Source: Bacteroidota bacterium (GTDB lineage: Bacteria > Bacteroidota > Bacteroidia > Cytophagales > Cyclobacteriaceae). From it: DNA of 64,000 nucleotides. A program made the translations under genes and the position numbers. The notes beneath the pieces were generated by a model. The model had not been told where the DNA came from. It saw nothing but the letters and a program-made list of their open reading frames with translations, and made no database searches. Shown here piece by piece: positions 42,385-54,000 of this stretch; the first letter of the stretch is position 1, and every line of letters begins with the position of its first letter. The DNA lies in the NCBI GenBank assembly GCA_947470895.1, contig CANIVF010000012.1:1-64000 (forward strand). Direction: 5' to 3'.

Positions 42385-45351
42385 ATGACCAAATTGTATC
42401 TGTTTGTTCGCAGGTATCTGACGGTGTTACTGGTTTTTGGAACTCTGGTGAGTTTCGCCCAGCAGACTGTATCAGGTAAAGTAACTTCGGCTGATGACGG
42501 CACAGGAATTCCAGGTGTTAACATCCTTGAAAAAGGAACTAGCAACGGAACCGTGTCAGATTCAGATGGAAATTTCCGCATTAGTGTTGGTAGTAATGCC
42601 ACGTTGGTTTTCTCCTTCGTAGGATACCAGGCACAGGAAGTTGCGGTAGGTTCTCAAAGCTCAGTAAATGTTTCTATGCAATCTGATGTTACGGCCTTGA
42701 GTGAGGTTGTGGTGGTTGGATATGGAACTCAGGAGAAAAAGGAAATTACCAGTGCTGTAACTAGTATTAAATCAGAAGATTTCAACAAGGGAACTGTGAA
42801 TGATCCAGTTCAACTTTTGCAAGGTAAAGTTGCTGGTTTGAACATTACACGCGCTGGAGGTGACCCTAACGGAGGCTTTAACGTTCGATTAAGAGGTGTT
42901 GGTACGATTGGTGCTAATGCTGAGCCTTTGGTGGTAATTGATGGTGTTATTGGTGGTTCTTTAAGCACTATTGACCCTAATGATATCAAGTCAATCGATG
43001 TATTGAAAGATGGATCTGCTGCCGCTATTTACGGTAGCCGTGGTGGTAGCGGTGTTATCCTTGTTACTACTAAATCTGGTAAAAAAGGATCTGTACAAGT
43101 AAGCTACAATGGTTCAATGGCTATTGAAAATGTTAATAACAGTATCAGTGTTATGTCAGCCGAAGAATATCGTAAGGTGCCAGGTCATATTGACCTTGGA
43201 TCTAGTACTGATTGGCTGGATGTAATCACGCGCCAGGGAAACGCTCAGGTTCATAACGTTGCTTTATCAGGTGGTACGGCATCAACAACCTACAGAGCGT
43301 CTATCAACGTTCGTCAACAGAATGGTGTTGGTCTAAAATCTGGATTTGATCAGATCAACGGTCGTCTGAATCTTACTCAAAAGGCACTTAAAGACAAGGC
43401 AACTTTCACCATTAATATGTCGTCAACGACAAAAGATGCCCAATTAGGTAATGCTGCTTCATTTAATTACGGTATTTTAGCTAACCCTACCATGCCAATT
43501 TATGATAACACAACAACAAGCCCAACTGCAGGTGGTCGTTATGGAGGTTATGCTGAACGCGACATCTTTGATTTTTTCAACCCACTTTCTATTGTTGAGC
43601 AAAATGAGCGTGACAAGAAGGAAACCAGGCAATTAGCTAGCATTCGTGCTGAGTATGATTTTAGTGACTTAGTAGAAGGTCTTAGATTTTCTATGTTCTA
43701 TTCTGCACAGCGTGAGTCTGATTTTTATGGCTCTTACAGTGCAAAGTCAGCGAAATTAGGAGGCAGAAATGGTTTAGGTTACGCATCCCGCTCTACTGAC
43801 CAACGTATCAACGAACTTTTCGAAACAACTGTTAATTACGACAAGAATTTTGGAGGTGCTGATCTGGCCTTATTAGCAGGATATTCTTATCAGGACTTCT
43901 CTAATGAAGGTTTTGGAATGGCAGGGGGTAACTTTGTTACTGATGCATTTAGCTATAATAACATGGGAACAGCATTGGACTTCAATAATGGACTTGGATC
44001 CGTTTACAGCTATGCCAACTCCAATAAACTCGTAGCTTTTTTTGGTAGAGCTAATCTTAATTTTGGTGGCAATTATTTCATTTCAGCTAGTGCCCGTCAG
44101 GAAGGTTCTTCACGCTTTGGAGAAAATAACAAATGGGGTTTATTCCCAGCTGTTAGTGCTGGTGTTACTTTAAGTAATCTGATTGACATCCCTTCTGTAA
44201 ATAGCTTGAAATTGAGAGCTAGTTATGGTGTTACTGGTAACCAGCCTGGTTCATCATATATATCTCTTCAGAAATTTACAAGAACAGGTAGTTTCTTTTA
44301 TAATGGTGTATTTGGCCCAAGTTATGGACCTCAGAGCAATGCAAATCCTAATTTAAAGTGGGAGACGAAGGCTGAAATTGACTTTGGCTTTGATTTCGCC
44401 ATGTTCAACAATAAGTTGACTGGTACATTTGATTACTATAATAGAACAACTACAGACATGATTTTGCCTGTAAATGTACCGGTTCCACCAAACCTCGTGG
44501 GTCAGACTCTGGTAAACATTGGTGAATTGAAAAACTCGGGATTTGAATTGTCACTTAATTATGCTGCAATTACAAAACCTGACTTTTCCTGGACTGTAGG
44601 TGGAAATATCGGAACCTATAATACCAAAGTAATTAGCTTGAAGAATGATGTATATAACTTCGCTGAAACTGGGGTATTATATCGTGCATCCATGGGATCA
44701 CCTGGCCAGAGCGCTGTACAGTTAGTAAGAGTGAAGGAAGGAGATGCACTTGGTCAACTTTGGGGCGCTAAATATGATGGCGTTAATGCTGATGGTACTT
44801 ACAAGTTTGTCGACATTAATGGTGATGGCAAAATTGATGCTACCAGTGATGACGATCGTACTGTAATTGGAAATGGACTTCCCTCTGCCACATTCGGTAT
44901 TAACAACAGCTTTACGTACAAGCACTTTGATATGAACATTTTCTTCAATGGTGCTCTTGGCCATGAGTTATTAAATAGCTACAGAGCATTCTATGAAAAT
45001 AACGAGACGACCACTATTAACAACTGGAATATCGTTAACACGAAGAACTATGATCCTAAAGTGACGAAAGCGAACGTAAATAGTATTCATGTTGAAAAAG
45101 CAGACTTCATACGTTTGAATAACATGTCAATTGGTTACAACGTGCCGATGAAGAGCGGCACAGCAGTAAGAAACCTACGACTTTATGTTGCAGGACAGAA
45201 CTTATTTACAATAACCAAATACACTGGAGTTGATCCTGAAGTTCGTTATAAGGATACTGATGGCGATGATGGTTTAGCTCCTGGTATTGAAAGAAGATCA
45301 ACATACTTCACTACTAGAACATTTACTCTTGGTGTGAATCTTGGATTTTAA
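42385..45351 (+). CDS. SusC/RagA-family TonB-linked outer-membrane transporter
   Basis: A 988-residue protein from the ATG at 42385 (an in-frame TTG at 42337 is less likely). After the signal peptide (ends near VSFAQ) comes a carboxypeptidase-regulatory domain (VSGKVTSADDGTGIPGVNIL), the SusC motif LSEVVVVGYG, the plug domain (LLQGKVAGLNITRAGGDPN, DVLKDGSAAAIYGSRG) and a 22-strand barrel ending FTLGVNLGF. It forms the transport half of a nutrient-uptake pair with the SusD gene 14 bases downstream. Divergent LacI control suggests a carbohydrate. Confidence 0.95.
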   Translation: MTKLYLFVRRYLTVLLVFGTLVSFAQQTVSGKVTSADDGTGIPGVNILEKGTSNGTVSDSDGNFRISVGSNATLVFSFVGYQAQEVAVGSQSSVNVSMQSDVTALSEVVVVGYGTQEKKEITSAVTSIKSEDFNKGTVNDPVQLLQGKVAGLNITRAGGDPNGGFNVRLRGVGTIGANAEPLVVIDGVIGGSLSTIDPNDIKSIDVLKDGSAAAIYGSRGGSGVILVTTKSGKKGSVQVSYNGSMAIENVNNSISVMSAEEYRKVPGHIDLGSSTDWLDVITRQGNAQVHNVALSGGTASTTYRASINVRQQNGVGLKSGFDQINGRLNLTQKALKDKATFTINMSSTTKDAQLGNAASFNYGILANPTMPIYDNTTTSPTAGGRYGGYAERDIFDFFNPLSIVEQNERDKKETRQLASIRAEYDFSDLVEGLRFSMFYSAQRESDFYGSYSAKSAKLGGRNGLGYASRSTDQRINELFETTVNYDKNFGGADLALLAGYSYQDFSNEGFGMAGGNFVTDAFSYNNMGTALDFNNGLGSVYSYANSNKLVAFFGRANLNFGGNYFISASARQEGSSRFGENNKWGLFPAVSAGVTLSNLIDIPSVNSLKLRASYGVTGNQPGSSYISLQKFTRTGSFFYNGVFGPSYGPQSNANPNLKWETKAEIDFGFDFAMFNNKLTGTFDYYNRTTTDMILPVNVPVPPNLVGQTLVNIGELKNSGFELSLNYAAITKPDFSWTVGGNIGTYNTKVISLKNDVYNFAETGVLYRASMGSPGQSAVQLVRVKEGDALGQLWGAKYDGVNADGTYKFVDINGDGKIDATSDDDRTVIGNGLPSATFGINNSFTYKHFDMNIFFNGALGHELLNSYRAFYENNETTTINNWNIVNTKNYDPKVTKANVNSIHVEKADFIRLNNMSIGYNVPMKSGTAVRNLRLYVAGQNLFTITKYTGVDPEVRYKDTDGDDGLAPGIERRSTYFTTRTFTLGVNLGF

Positions 45352-45365
45352 TAATAAAGATTAAT

Positions 45366-46994
45366 ATGAAAAGAACATTTAAAAAAATATGGATGCTTGG
45401 TTTGGGAACGGCATTTTTTACCTTCTCGTGTACCAATCTTGATGAGGAATTGTTTGATCAAGTTACAGCAGATAACTTTTTCAAAACCGATCAGGAATTG
45501 ATTGCTGGTTTGGGAGCTGCTTACTCTAGTTTTGGAGGATTGGGAAACCACTCTAACCTTTGGTCAACCAACGAATTGGTTTCTGATGAATTGATCATTA
45601 CAACCAAAGGCGGTGACTGGTTTGATGGTGGTGTTTTGCAACAATTGCACTTGCATACCTTTACGCCTGACAATGGTTTCTTTAACAATACCTGGGGATT
45701 CCTTTATGGTGGTGTTAACACCGCCAATCGTCTGATCTATCAATTTGAAGAGTTGAAGGCACAGGGAAATACCGCATCTGACGCCTATATAGCTGAGTTA
45801 CGTGCTATCAGGGCATTGTGGTATTATTGGATTATGGATGGTTTCGGAAGAGGCCCACTCGCGATTGATTTTACCGATGAGGAGGTTAAAGGTGCTTCAA
45901 CCCGTCAAGAGCTTTATAGCTTCATAGATTCTGAACTCACTGCTGTTATTGATGTACTTCCTACTGCAAAAGATGCAACAACTTATGGCAGGATGACTAA
46001 ATGGGCTGCATTAGCTGTACGTGCAAAGTTGTATTTGAACGCTGGAGTTTATACAGGTACGCCACAATGGGCTAAGGCAGCAGCAGATGCTAAATCTATT
46101 ATCGATGGTGGTAAGTTCAATTTGGAGGCAACCTACAAGGATAACTTTGCAGTAAATAATGCTGGATCGAGCGAGAATATCTTTGTTTATCCTTACGATA
46201 AGGTTTTCAACGGGGGATTCAATTGGCCAATGATGACTTTGCACTATGCAAGCCAGACTGTTTATAACTTCACTGATCAACCTTGGAATGGTTATTCAGT
46301 TGTAGAGGAGTTTTACAATTCATATTCTGATCCTGCTACCAATCCTGGCCCTCAGGGACCAGTTTGGAAAGGGTTAGCCGTAGATGCTAATGATGATAAG
46401 GTACCTGATACTCAAGGTACATTAGATTCACGCCTCTCTAACTTTATTGTTGGACCACAGTATAAGCCAAGTGGAGAAAAGGCAATTGATCCTGCCTTTG
46501 AAGGATCATCTTCAGCACAGCCTGATCCGGATGGAACAAACTTGAATTTTACACCTAAGTTGAATGAATTAGGACCAAACGCATGGCGCCAGGGCGGGGC
46601 TCGTATAGGAAAATATGCCTATGAGGTCGGTGGTACTGCCAACATGAGCAACGACTTTGTTGTATTCCGCTATGCTGATGTTCTACTGATCAGAGCAGAA
46701 GCACTATGGCAATTGAATAATGGTGATGCCGAGGCTTTAACTCTTGTTAATCAGATTCGTAGCAGAGCAAAAGTTGATCCTTTCGTATCTCTTACTGCTG
46801 ATAATCTATTAGCGGAGCGTGGTCGTGAGATGTTTGCAGAGATGACTCGCAGACAAGATTTGATCCGCTTTAATAAATTTGGACAAGCATGGGGCTTTAA
46901 GCCTGGCACGGATGCTTCCAAGTATTCTCTGTTCCCAATTCCTAAGCAACAACTTGATGCTAACAGCAAGTTGACTCAGAATCCTGGTTACTAG
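45366..46994 (+). CDS. SusD/RagB-family surface lipoprotein
   Basis: A 542-residue lipoprotein (signal ending at FTFSC). SusD features: the N-terminal helical region DQELIAGLGAAYSSFGGLG, TANRLIYQFEELKAQG, ELRAIRALWYYWIMDGFG, and the C-terminal FRYADVLLIRAEALWQLN, LVNQIRSRAKVDP and LAERGREMFAEMTRRQDLIRF. It caps SusC and binds the imported substrate on the cell surface. It is followed by a strong terminator. Confidence 0.95.
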   Translation: MKRTFKKIWMLGLGTAFFTFSCTNLDEELFDQVTADNFFKTDQELIAGLGAAYSSFGGLGNHSNLWSTNELVSDELIITTKGGDWFDGGVLQQLHLHTFTPDNGFFNNTWGFLYGGVNTANRLIYQFEELKAQGNTASDAYIAELRAIRALWYYWIMDGFGRGPLAIDFTDEEVKGASTRQELYSFIDSELTAVIDVLPTAKDATTYGRMTKWAALAVRAKLYLNAGVYTGTPQWAKAAADAKSIIDGGKFNLEATYKDNFAVNNAGSSENIFVYPYDKVFNGGFNWPMMTLHYASQTVYNFTDQPWNGYSVVEEFYNSYSDPATNPGPQGPVWKGLAVDANDDKVPDTQGTLDSRLSNFIVGPQYKPSGEKAIDPAFEGSSSAQPDPDGTNLNFTPKLNELGPNAWRQGGARIGKYAYEVGGTANMSNDFVVFRYADVLLIRAEALWQLNNGDAEALTLVNQIRSRAKVDPFVSLTADNLLAERGREMFAEMTRRQDLIRFNKFGQAWGFKPGTDASKYSLFPIPKQQLDANSKLTQNPGY

Positions 46995-47014
46995 TAGTTT
47001 AGTAATATGATTTT

Positions 47015-47047
47015 AAAGGCAAGCATTTTATGCTTGCCTTTTTTTTT
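47015..47047 (+). terminator. Terminator of the susC-susD transcript
   Basis: A perfect 12-bp stem AAAGGCAAGCAT/ATGCTTGCCTTT with a 3-base loop, followed by T residues, 20 bases after the SusD stop codon. Confidence 0.88.
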
Positions 47048-47109
47048 CTAACGTCACAGTCGATTTGATTATACTTGGCATTAGATTATTAAAAACTGGC
47101 TAACGGTCT

Positions 47110-47117
47110 TAATTTTG
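47110..47117 (+). promoter_or_regulatory. Predicted -7 box of the CRTAC lipoprotein operon
   Basis: TAATTTTG matches TAnnTTTG exactly and lies 30 bases before the GTG start, after the susD terminator. It indicates the downstream genes have their own promoter. Confidence 0.45.
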
Positions 47118-47146
47118 AGCTATAAAGTCTTTGCCAAAAGGAGAAA

Positions 47147-50100
47147 GTGAAAAGGATATTTAACATTCGTATTTTTTCATTTTTGATTCTCATTTATTTG
47201 ACCTCATGCAATTCAGATCAGGATCAATCCAAAGCGGATCAGCTATTTCTCTTACATCCATCATCAAAAACGAGTATTACCTTTAAAAATGAGCTTAGTT
47301 ACACCGAGGAATTGAATCCCTATACATTCCGCAGCTTTTACAATGGAGGAGGTGTTGGTCTTGGAGATTTTAACAACGATGGATGGCAGGATATTTTTTT
47401 TGCCGGTAACCTGGTCTCTAATAAATTATACCTGAATAAAGGGAATTTTGAATTTGTTGACATCACAGCCTCGGCCGGTCTTCAATCAGAAGGTGTATGG
47501 AGTACTGGAGTGAGCGTGGTTGATATTAATTCTGATGGTTATTTGGACATCTATGTTTGCAAGTCAGGCCCACCGGGTGACGTACGGAGAAAGAATGAGT
47601 TATTTATCAATCAACGAGACCTAACTTTTAAAGAGCAAGCTTCCGACTACGGTCTTGCCTTTGAAGGTTTATCTATTCATGCAGCATTTTTTGATTACGA
47701 TAAGGATGGTGACTTAGATTGTTACCTGTTGAATAATTCTTTGCGTTCAGTGGGAGGGTTTGATTTGAGAAAAGATCAACGAAATATTCCTGACCCTGAA
47801 GGAGGCAATCGCCTTCTGCGAAATGAAAATGGAAAATATGGGGATGTAAGCCAACGTGCAGGCATCTATAGTAGTAAAATCGGCTTTGGGTTAGGTGTTA
47901 CCGTTGGCGATATTAATAACGATGGATGGTCTGATATGTTTGTATCCAATGACTTTTTTGAGAAGGACTACCTCTATATTAATAATCAAGACGGAACCTT
48001 CACAGAGTCGTTGGAGAGTATGATACGCGAAATCAGTTTGGGATCTATGGGGGCTGATCTGGCTGATATTAATAATGATGGCCTACCCGAATTGTATGTA
48101 ACAGAAATGCTTCCTGAGCATGATGATCGACTAAAGACGACATCGCAGTTTGAAACCTGGGATAAGTATAAGATATCCAACGAAGAAGGTTACTATCGGC
48201 AGTTTAGTCGAAATGCCTTGCAACTGAATAATGGAGATGGCACCTTTTCTGAAATATCAAGATTGACCAAAACAGAGGCAACAGATTGGAGTTGGGGTGC
48301 CTTGATTTTTGATATGGATAATGATGGAATGAAAGATATTTTTGTTGGCAATGGTATATATAAAGATTTGATCAATCAGGATTATGTCAATTTTATTGCA
48401 AACGCCAATGCTGTGCGCGAAATACTTCGAAAGGAAAAGAAAGTGATCAAGCGGTTGGTTGATTCCATACCATCAAACCAATTACCTAATTATGCATTCC
48501 AAAATAATGGTAATCTCCACTTTACGAATAAAGCCTCCGAATGGGGACTTGAATTACCAACGCACACCAATGGATCAGCCTATGGTGATTTAGATAATGA
48601 CGGGGATCTTGACCTGGTGTTGAACAATGTAAATATGTCATCCTTTGTCTATGAAAATAGGTCAAAGCAAATCCACCCTAACAACAAAACAATTTCATTT
48701 TCATTGCATGGAGATGATTTAAATTTATTTGCATTAGGTGCAAAAGTATCTCTTTATGATAGTGGCGTACTTTTTTATCAGGAAGTATCGCCTATGCGTG
48801 GGTTTATGTCTACGGTTGATACTCGTTTGCATTTTGGAGTTGGCTCCATCAATGCTATTGATTCCGTACGAATTGAATGGCCTGATGGACGATTAACCAT
48901 GCTAAGGAACACCACAACAAATCAGATTATAGATGTCTTTCAGAAAGAGGCAACGCTTACTAAGCCAATACTCAAACGTGTTGTGACATCACCGACTTTC
49001 AGTAAGGTAACTAACCTTCCGGGCCTTCAATTTGAACACAAGGAAAACGAGTTTGTTGATTTTGATCGGGATCGGTTGTTATTCAATATGATTTCCAATG
49101 AAGGACCTTGTATTTGCTCGGGTGACATTAACCAGGATGGATTAGATGACTTTTATATTGGTGGGGCAAAGGACCAGGCAGGAGCTTTTTTTATTCAAAC
49201 CAAAGAAGGTTTCAAAAGTATTAGATCAGCGTTATTGGAGAGCGATAAGGACTCGGAAGACACAGATTGCATTTTTTTTGATGCCAATGGGGATGGTAAA
49301 GATGATTTATATGTGACCAGTGGAGGCAATGAATTTTCTTCAAGTTCATCGGCATTGCTCGATCGTTTATATCTAAACAAAGGGAATAACAATTTTGTAA
49401 AATCCGCACAACCTTTGCCTGTTTCCACAGCTTTCGAAAGTACATCAACAGTTTCATCTGCTGATTTCGATCAGGATGGTGATCTTGATCTATTTGTTGG
49501 CGTTCGGGTTATCCCTTTTCTTTATGGAATGCCAGGTAATGGGTATATCCTGATTAATGATGGTGGAGGTGTTTTTTCAGATGCCACAAACACGATAGCC
49601 CCACAATTGCAAAAGGTGGGAATGATTACTAAAGGTAGTTGGGTGGATTTAAATCAGGATAATCTTCTTGATTTGGTTATTGTGGGGGAGTGGATGCCAG
49701 TGATGGTTTTTATTCAGGAGCAAGGCAAGCTTATTGACAGGACCAGGGCGTTCGGTCTGGAAAGAACAACCGGATGGTATCACGCATTGGAGGTTGCAGA
49801 TTTTAATCAGGATGGGAAAATGGATTTAGCGGTAGGCAACCATGGTCTCAATTCTAGATTTAGGGCAACGAGTGAAGAACCGGTTACCATGCACTTAAAT
49901 GATTTTGATCGCAATGGAACCATGGAACAGATTATTTCAAGATTTGATAATGGTATTTCATATCCCCTTGTTCTTAGAAATGATTTAGTAGCCCAAATTC
50001 CCTCATTGAAGAAAAAGTACCTTCATTTTTCTGATTATCGAACAAAAACCATGGCTGATATTTTTACTCCTGAGCAGATTAATGAATCAATCGTTCTGAA

Positions 50101-50470
50101 TGCGTATTCCTTTGAAACGGCAGTTTTCCTTAATCATGGAAATGCTTTTGAGAAAATCACATTGCCTATCCAGGCTCAATTTGCCCCCGTTTACTCTATT
50201 CTGGCAAGGGACTTTAATAAGGATGGAAATCCGGACTTGCTCATGGGTGGAAATTTATACCGGGCGAAGCCCGAAACAGGTATTTATGACGGCAGCTATG
50301 GACTATTGCTCACGGGTGATGGAAGAGGTAAATTTGCTGCTTTATCGGCCAATCAATCTGGGCTTTCAATTAAAGGTGAGGTAAGAGCGATGAAACAGAT
50401 AAACTGTAAAAAGAAGACGCTGGTATTGGTGGGAAAGAATGATAGTCAATTAGAAATATTAAGTTATTAA
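47147..50470 (+). CDS. FG-GAP/VCBS-repeat lipoprotein with ASPIC/UnbV domain (CRTAC-like, copy 1)
   Basis: A 1107-residue lipoprotein (signal ending at LTSC) from a GTG start with AGGAG just upstream. Many calcium-type loops of the FG-GAP/VCBS class occur: GDFNNDGWQDIFFAGN, DINSDGYLDIYVC, DYDKDGDLDCYLL, DINNDGWSDMFVS, DQDGDLDLFVG, DFNQDGKMDLAVG. An ASPIC/UnbV domain lies around residues 525-595 (GAKVSLYDSG, VRIEWPDGRLT). Propeller-like calcium-binding structure at the cell surface is expected; the family's role is unknown. First gene of a packed operon. Confidence 0.9.
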   Translation: MKRIFNIRIFSFLILIYLTSCNSDQDQSKADQLFLLHPSSKTSITFKNELSYTEELNPYTFRSFYNGGGVGLGDFNNDGWQDIFFAGNLVSNKLYLNKGNFEFVDITASAGLQSEGVWSTGVSVVDINSDGYLDIYVCKSGPPGDVRRKNELFINQRDLTFKEQASDYGLAFEGLSIHAAFFDYDKDGDLDCYLLNNSLRSVGGFDLRKDQRNIPDPEGGNRLLRNENGKYGDVSQRAGIYSSKIGFGLGVTVGDINNDGWSDMFVSNDFFEKDYLYINNQDGTFTESLESMIREISLGSMGADLADINNDGLPELYVTEMLPEHDDRLKTTSQFETWDKYKISNEEGYYRQFSRNALQLNNGDGTFSEISRLTKTEATDWSWGALIFDMDNDGMKDIFVGNGIYKDLINQDYVNFIANANAVREILRKEKKVIKRLVDSIPSNQLPNYAFQNNGNLHFTNKASEWGLELPTHTNGSAYGDLDNDGDLDLVLNNVNMSSFVYENRSKQIHPNNKTISFSLHGDDLNLFALGAKVSLYDSGVLFYQEVSPMRGFMSTVDTRLHFGVGSINAIDSVRIEWPDGRLTMLRNTTTNQIIDVFQKEATLTKPILKRVVTSPTFSKVTNLPGLQFEHKENEFVDFDRDRLLFNMISNEGPCICSGDINQDGLDDFYIGGAKDQAGAFFIQTKEGFKSIRSALLESDKDSEDTDCIFFDANGDGKDDLYVTSGGNEFSSSSSALLDRLYLNKGNNNFVKSAQPLPVSTAFESTSTVSSADFDQDGDLDLFVGVRVIPFLYGMPGNGYILINDGGGVFSDATNTIAPQLQKVGMITKGSWVDLNQDNLLDLVIVGEWMPVMVFIQEQGKLIDRTRAFGLERTTGWYHALEVADFNQDGKMDLAVGNHGLNSRFRATSEEPVTMHLNDFDRNGTMEQIISRFDNGISYPLVLRNDLVAQIPSLKKKYLHFSDYRTKTMADIFTPEQINESIVLNAYSFETAVFLNHGNAFEKITLPIQAQFAPVYSILARDFNKDGNPDLLMGGNLYRAKPETGIYDGSYGLLLTGDGRGKFAALSANQSGLSIKGEVRAMKQINCKKKTLVLVGKNDSQLEILSY

Positions 50471-50471
50471 A

Positions 50472-51047
50472 ATGAAAAAGGTATTAAATGGCGCCATACT
50501 GGCAATTATTTTTGGAACGTTAGTTATTTCATGTACCAAAAGTCGTAGTGAGAGTAATACAAAATACGATAGTTTATTTTTAGGGATTTCATTAGGCATG
50601 GAATCAAAGGCATTTTATGATCATTGCTGGGAGTATAACAAGCGGAAGGTCTTTACTCATGGGCCAACTAATCAGAATGTAGAATATAAATTGGTAGAAG
50701 GAATCAATAGCCCGGTGAGCATGAGATTTTATCCAACTTTTTATAAGGATAAAATATTTGAGATGCCCGTTACCTTTACCTATGATGCCTGGGCTCCCTG
50801 GAACAGACAGTTTCGATCCGATACCCTGCTTGTGAATATGTTAAAAGTTTTCAAGAAGTGGTATGGTCCTGACTTCAAAGAATTGGATCACTACACAATG
50901 GGGAAAGTGTATTATAAAATGGACGGAAAACGGAGAATCAATTTATTTATCAAAGATGATCAGTTTGTTCAGGCCGTTTTCACTGATTTAAAAGTGGAGA
51001 AGGAGCTTAAGAAATTATCAGAAGAACAATCAAAAAAAACTAATTAA
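50472..51047 (+). CDS. Small lipoprotein of unknown function in the CRTAC operon
   Basis: A 191-residue lipoprotein (signal ending at LVISC). The mature protein carries GISLGMESKAFYDHCWEYNK, RFYPTFYKDKIFEMPV, WAPWNRQFRSDTLLVNMLKV and a Lys-rich tail. No known domain is recognised. It begins one base after copy 1 of the CRTAC-like gene and ends 13 bases before copy 2, so it is translated from the same message and probably works with these proteins. Confidence 0.75.
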   Translation: MKKVLNGAILAIIFGTLVISCTKSRSESNTKYDSLFLGISLGMESKAFYDHCWEYNKRKVFTHGPTNQNVEYKLVEGINSPVSMRFYPTFYKDKIFEMPVTFTYDAWAPWNRQFRSDTLLVNMLKVFKKWYGPDFKELDHYTMGKVYYKMDGKRRINLFIKDDQFVQAVFTDLKVEKELKKLSEEQSKKTN

Positions 51048-51060
51048 ATAATTAGTGCTA

Positions 51061-54000
51061 ATGATACGCATCATCTGGATTGTGTTGTTTGGGATTTTTC
51101 TATTTTCCTGTAGCTCAAAAAATCAGAAAGGAACTTTGTTCACCGAATTGAGTAGTGACCACACAGGAATCGATTTTGCGAATAATCTCGCCTTTGATCA
51201 AAAGTTTAATATTTACACGTATCGCAATTTTTATAATGGAGGAGGTGTAGCGCTTGGTGACATCAATAATGATGATCTTATTGATATTTATTTCACGGCC
51301 AACCAAGGACCTAATAAACTCTATCTGAATAAAGGAAACTTTACTTTCGAAGATGTTACTGAAAAGGCTGGTGTTTCTGGAACTAAAGCATGGTCGACCG
51401 GTGTAAGTATGGCTGATGTAAATGGTGATGGCTGGTTGGATGTCTACGTTTGTAATTCGGGTGATGTAAAAGGTGACAACAAAGAGAATGAACTCTTCAT
51501 TAACAATGGCGACTTAACATTTTCGGAAAAAGCAAAGGAATATGGTGTTGCCGACAGAGGTTTTACTACACACGCTGCATTCTTAGATTATGATAAGGAT
51601 AATGATCTCGATCTTTATATACTCAATAACTCCTATCAGGCTATAGGTAGTTTTAACCTGCGTAAAAACGAGCGCCCTAAGCGAGACTCTTTGGGTGGTG
51701 ATAAACTTTTTCGCAATGACAATGGACATTTCACTGATGTAAGTGAAGAGGCTGGAATTTATGGAAGTGTGATTGGTTTTGGTTTGGGTGTAACGGTCGG
51801 GGATATTAATAAAGATGGATGGTCAGACATTTATATTTCAAATGATTTCTTTGAAAGGGATTATCTATACATCAATAACAGAGATGGTACATTTAAGGAA
51901 ACACTGACGGAACGAATGAAATCCATTAGCGGAGCCTCCATGGGTGCCGATCTGGCAGATATCAATAATGATACCTATCCGGATATATTTGTGACAGAAA
52001 TGTTACCGGCCGATAATGCAAGGATTAAGACCGTGACCACCTTCGAGAATTGGGATCGGTATCAGTATAACCTCGGTAATGGATATTATCATCAGTTCAC
52101 ACGGAACATGCTTCAGCTGAACAACGGCAATAATACATTTAGCGAGATTGGAAGGCTATGCAACGTAGAGGCTACAGATTGGAGTTGGGGTGCACTTATG
52201 TTTGATATGGACAATGATGGCCTTAAAGATATTTTTGTTGCCAATGGAATTTATCAGGACCTCACAAATCAGGATTATCTTCAATATGTCTCTAATGAGG
52301 AAGTGGTTCGGTCCGTGGTTACGGATAAGAATGTAGATTACAAAAAATTGGTTGAATTAATACCTTCTAACCCAGTTTCAAATTTTGCTTTTCATAACCA
52401 AGGCAATCTTAATTTTAAAAATTCAGCAGCCGAATGGGGTTTAGATAAACCAGGATTTTCAAATGGATCGGCTTATGGGGATATTGACAATGATGGTGAT
52501 CTTGATTTGATTATCAATAACGTGAATGGTCTCGCTTCTGTTATCCGCAACGAGACGAACATACAGATACCATCCAATCGCTACTTAAAGTTTGAATTAG
52601 AAGGCTTGGGACATAATTCATTCGCTTGGGGTACTTCAATAACCATCACCAGTGGCGTTAGGACTTTTTATATTGAGCAAATGCCTAACCGAGGCTTTGA
52701 ATCTTCTATGGATCCAAGGCCTAATGTAGGATTAGGCAAGATTGACACCGTTGACATTGTCAGTGTTCGTTGGCCTGACGGAAAAGAGACTCGCTTAACC
52801 AATGTACTCACCAATCAGGTTTTAAGATTGAAACAGGAAGATGGGGCTGCGCCAACTGAGATCGAGACCGTTAAAGTTGTCCAGACTTTTGAAGCATCTG
52901 ATGCCTTGAATGTAAATTATACACATGTTGAAAGCGAGTTTGTTGATTTCGACCGAGATAAATTGATTTTTCACATGTTGAGTACAGAGGGTCCAAGAAT
53001 TTCTAAAGGTGATGTGAACGGAGATGGCAAAGAAGATATTTATATTGGTGGAGCAAAGGATGTTGCGGGTAAATTGTTCATTCAAGGCAGCAACGGCTCT
53101 TTTCAAGAGCGTGCTCAGAAAGCTTTTGTTGATGATAAAGCGTCAGAAGATATGCAGAGTGTTTTCTTTGATTCAGATGGTGATGGTGATCAAGACTTAT
53201 ATGTGTGTAGCGGCAGCAATGAATTTTCAACCAGTTCAATCGCACTTGCTGATCGCTTATACGTAAATGATGGTAAAGGGAACTTTACGAGATCACAACA
53301 GATTTTACCAACATTTAACTTCGAGAACACTTCTGTAGTTAAGCCCTTTGATTATGATAAGGATGGAGATCCTGATTTGTTTGTTGGTGTGCGCAGCCAT
53401 CCTTTTTTATATGGTATGCCGATGAACGGCTATTTACTATCCAATGATGGAAAGGGAATCTTTACAAATGTAACAGATACGGTGGCACCGGCATTGCTAA
53501 GTATTGGTATGATAACGGATGCAGTATGGGTTGATATACATGGTGATGGTGATGCTGATTTGATTATAGTAGGAGACTATATGCCTTTGAAAATACTTAT
53601 TCAGGAGTCAGGAAGATTTGTTGATCAAACTGAATCATTGAATCTTGGAAAAAGTAATGGTTGGTGGAGTGCTATCGAGGTTGCTGATCTTGATAAGGAT
53701 GGTGATATGGATTTTGTTTTAGGAAACCATGGATTGAATTCAAGATTTAAAGCTTCCGTTGAGAAACCCGTGAGTATGTATGTCAATGATTTTGATAAGA
53801 ATGGTGATGTTGAGCAGATCATTTGCACTTATTATGGTGACAAAAGCTATCCTCTTGTCCTTCGTCATGATCTGACAGCTCAAATACCATCTCTTAAGAA
53901 AAAATTTTTGAAGTACGACAACTTCAAGGATCAAACCATTACGGATATTTTCACTAAAGAGGAATTTGACAAATCGTTAAAGTTGGACGTGTATGAATTG

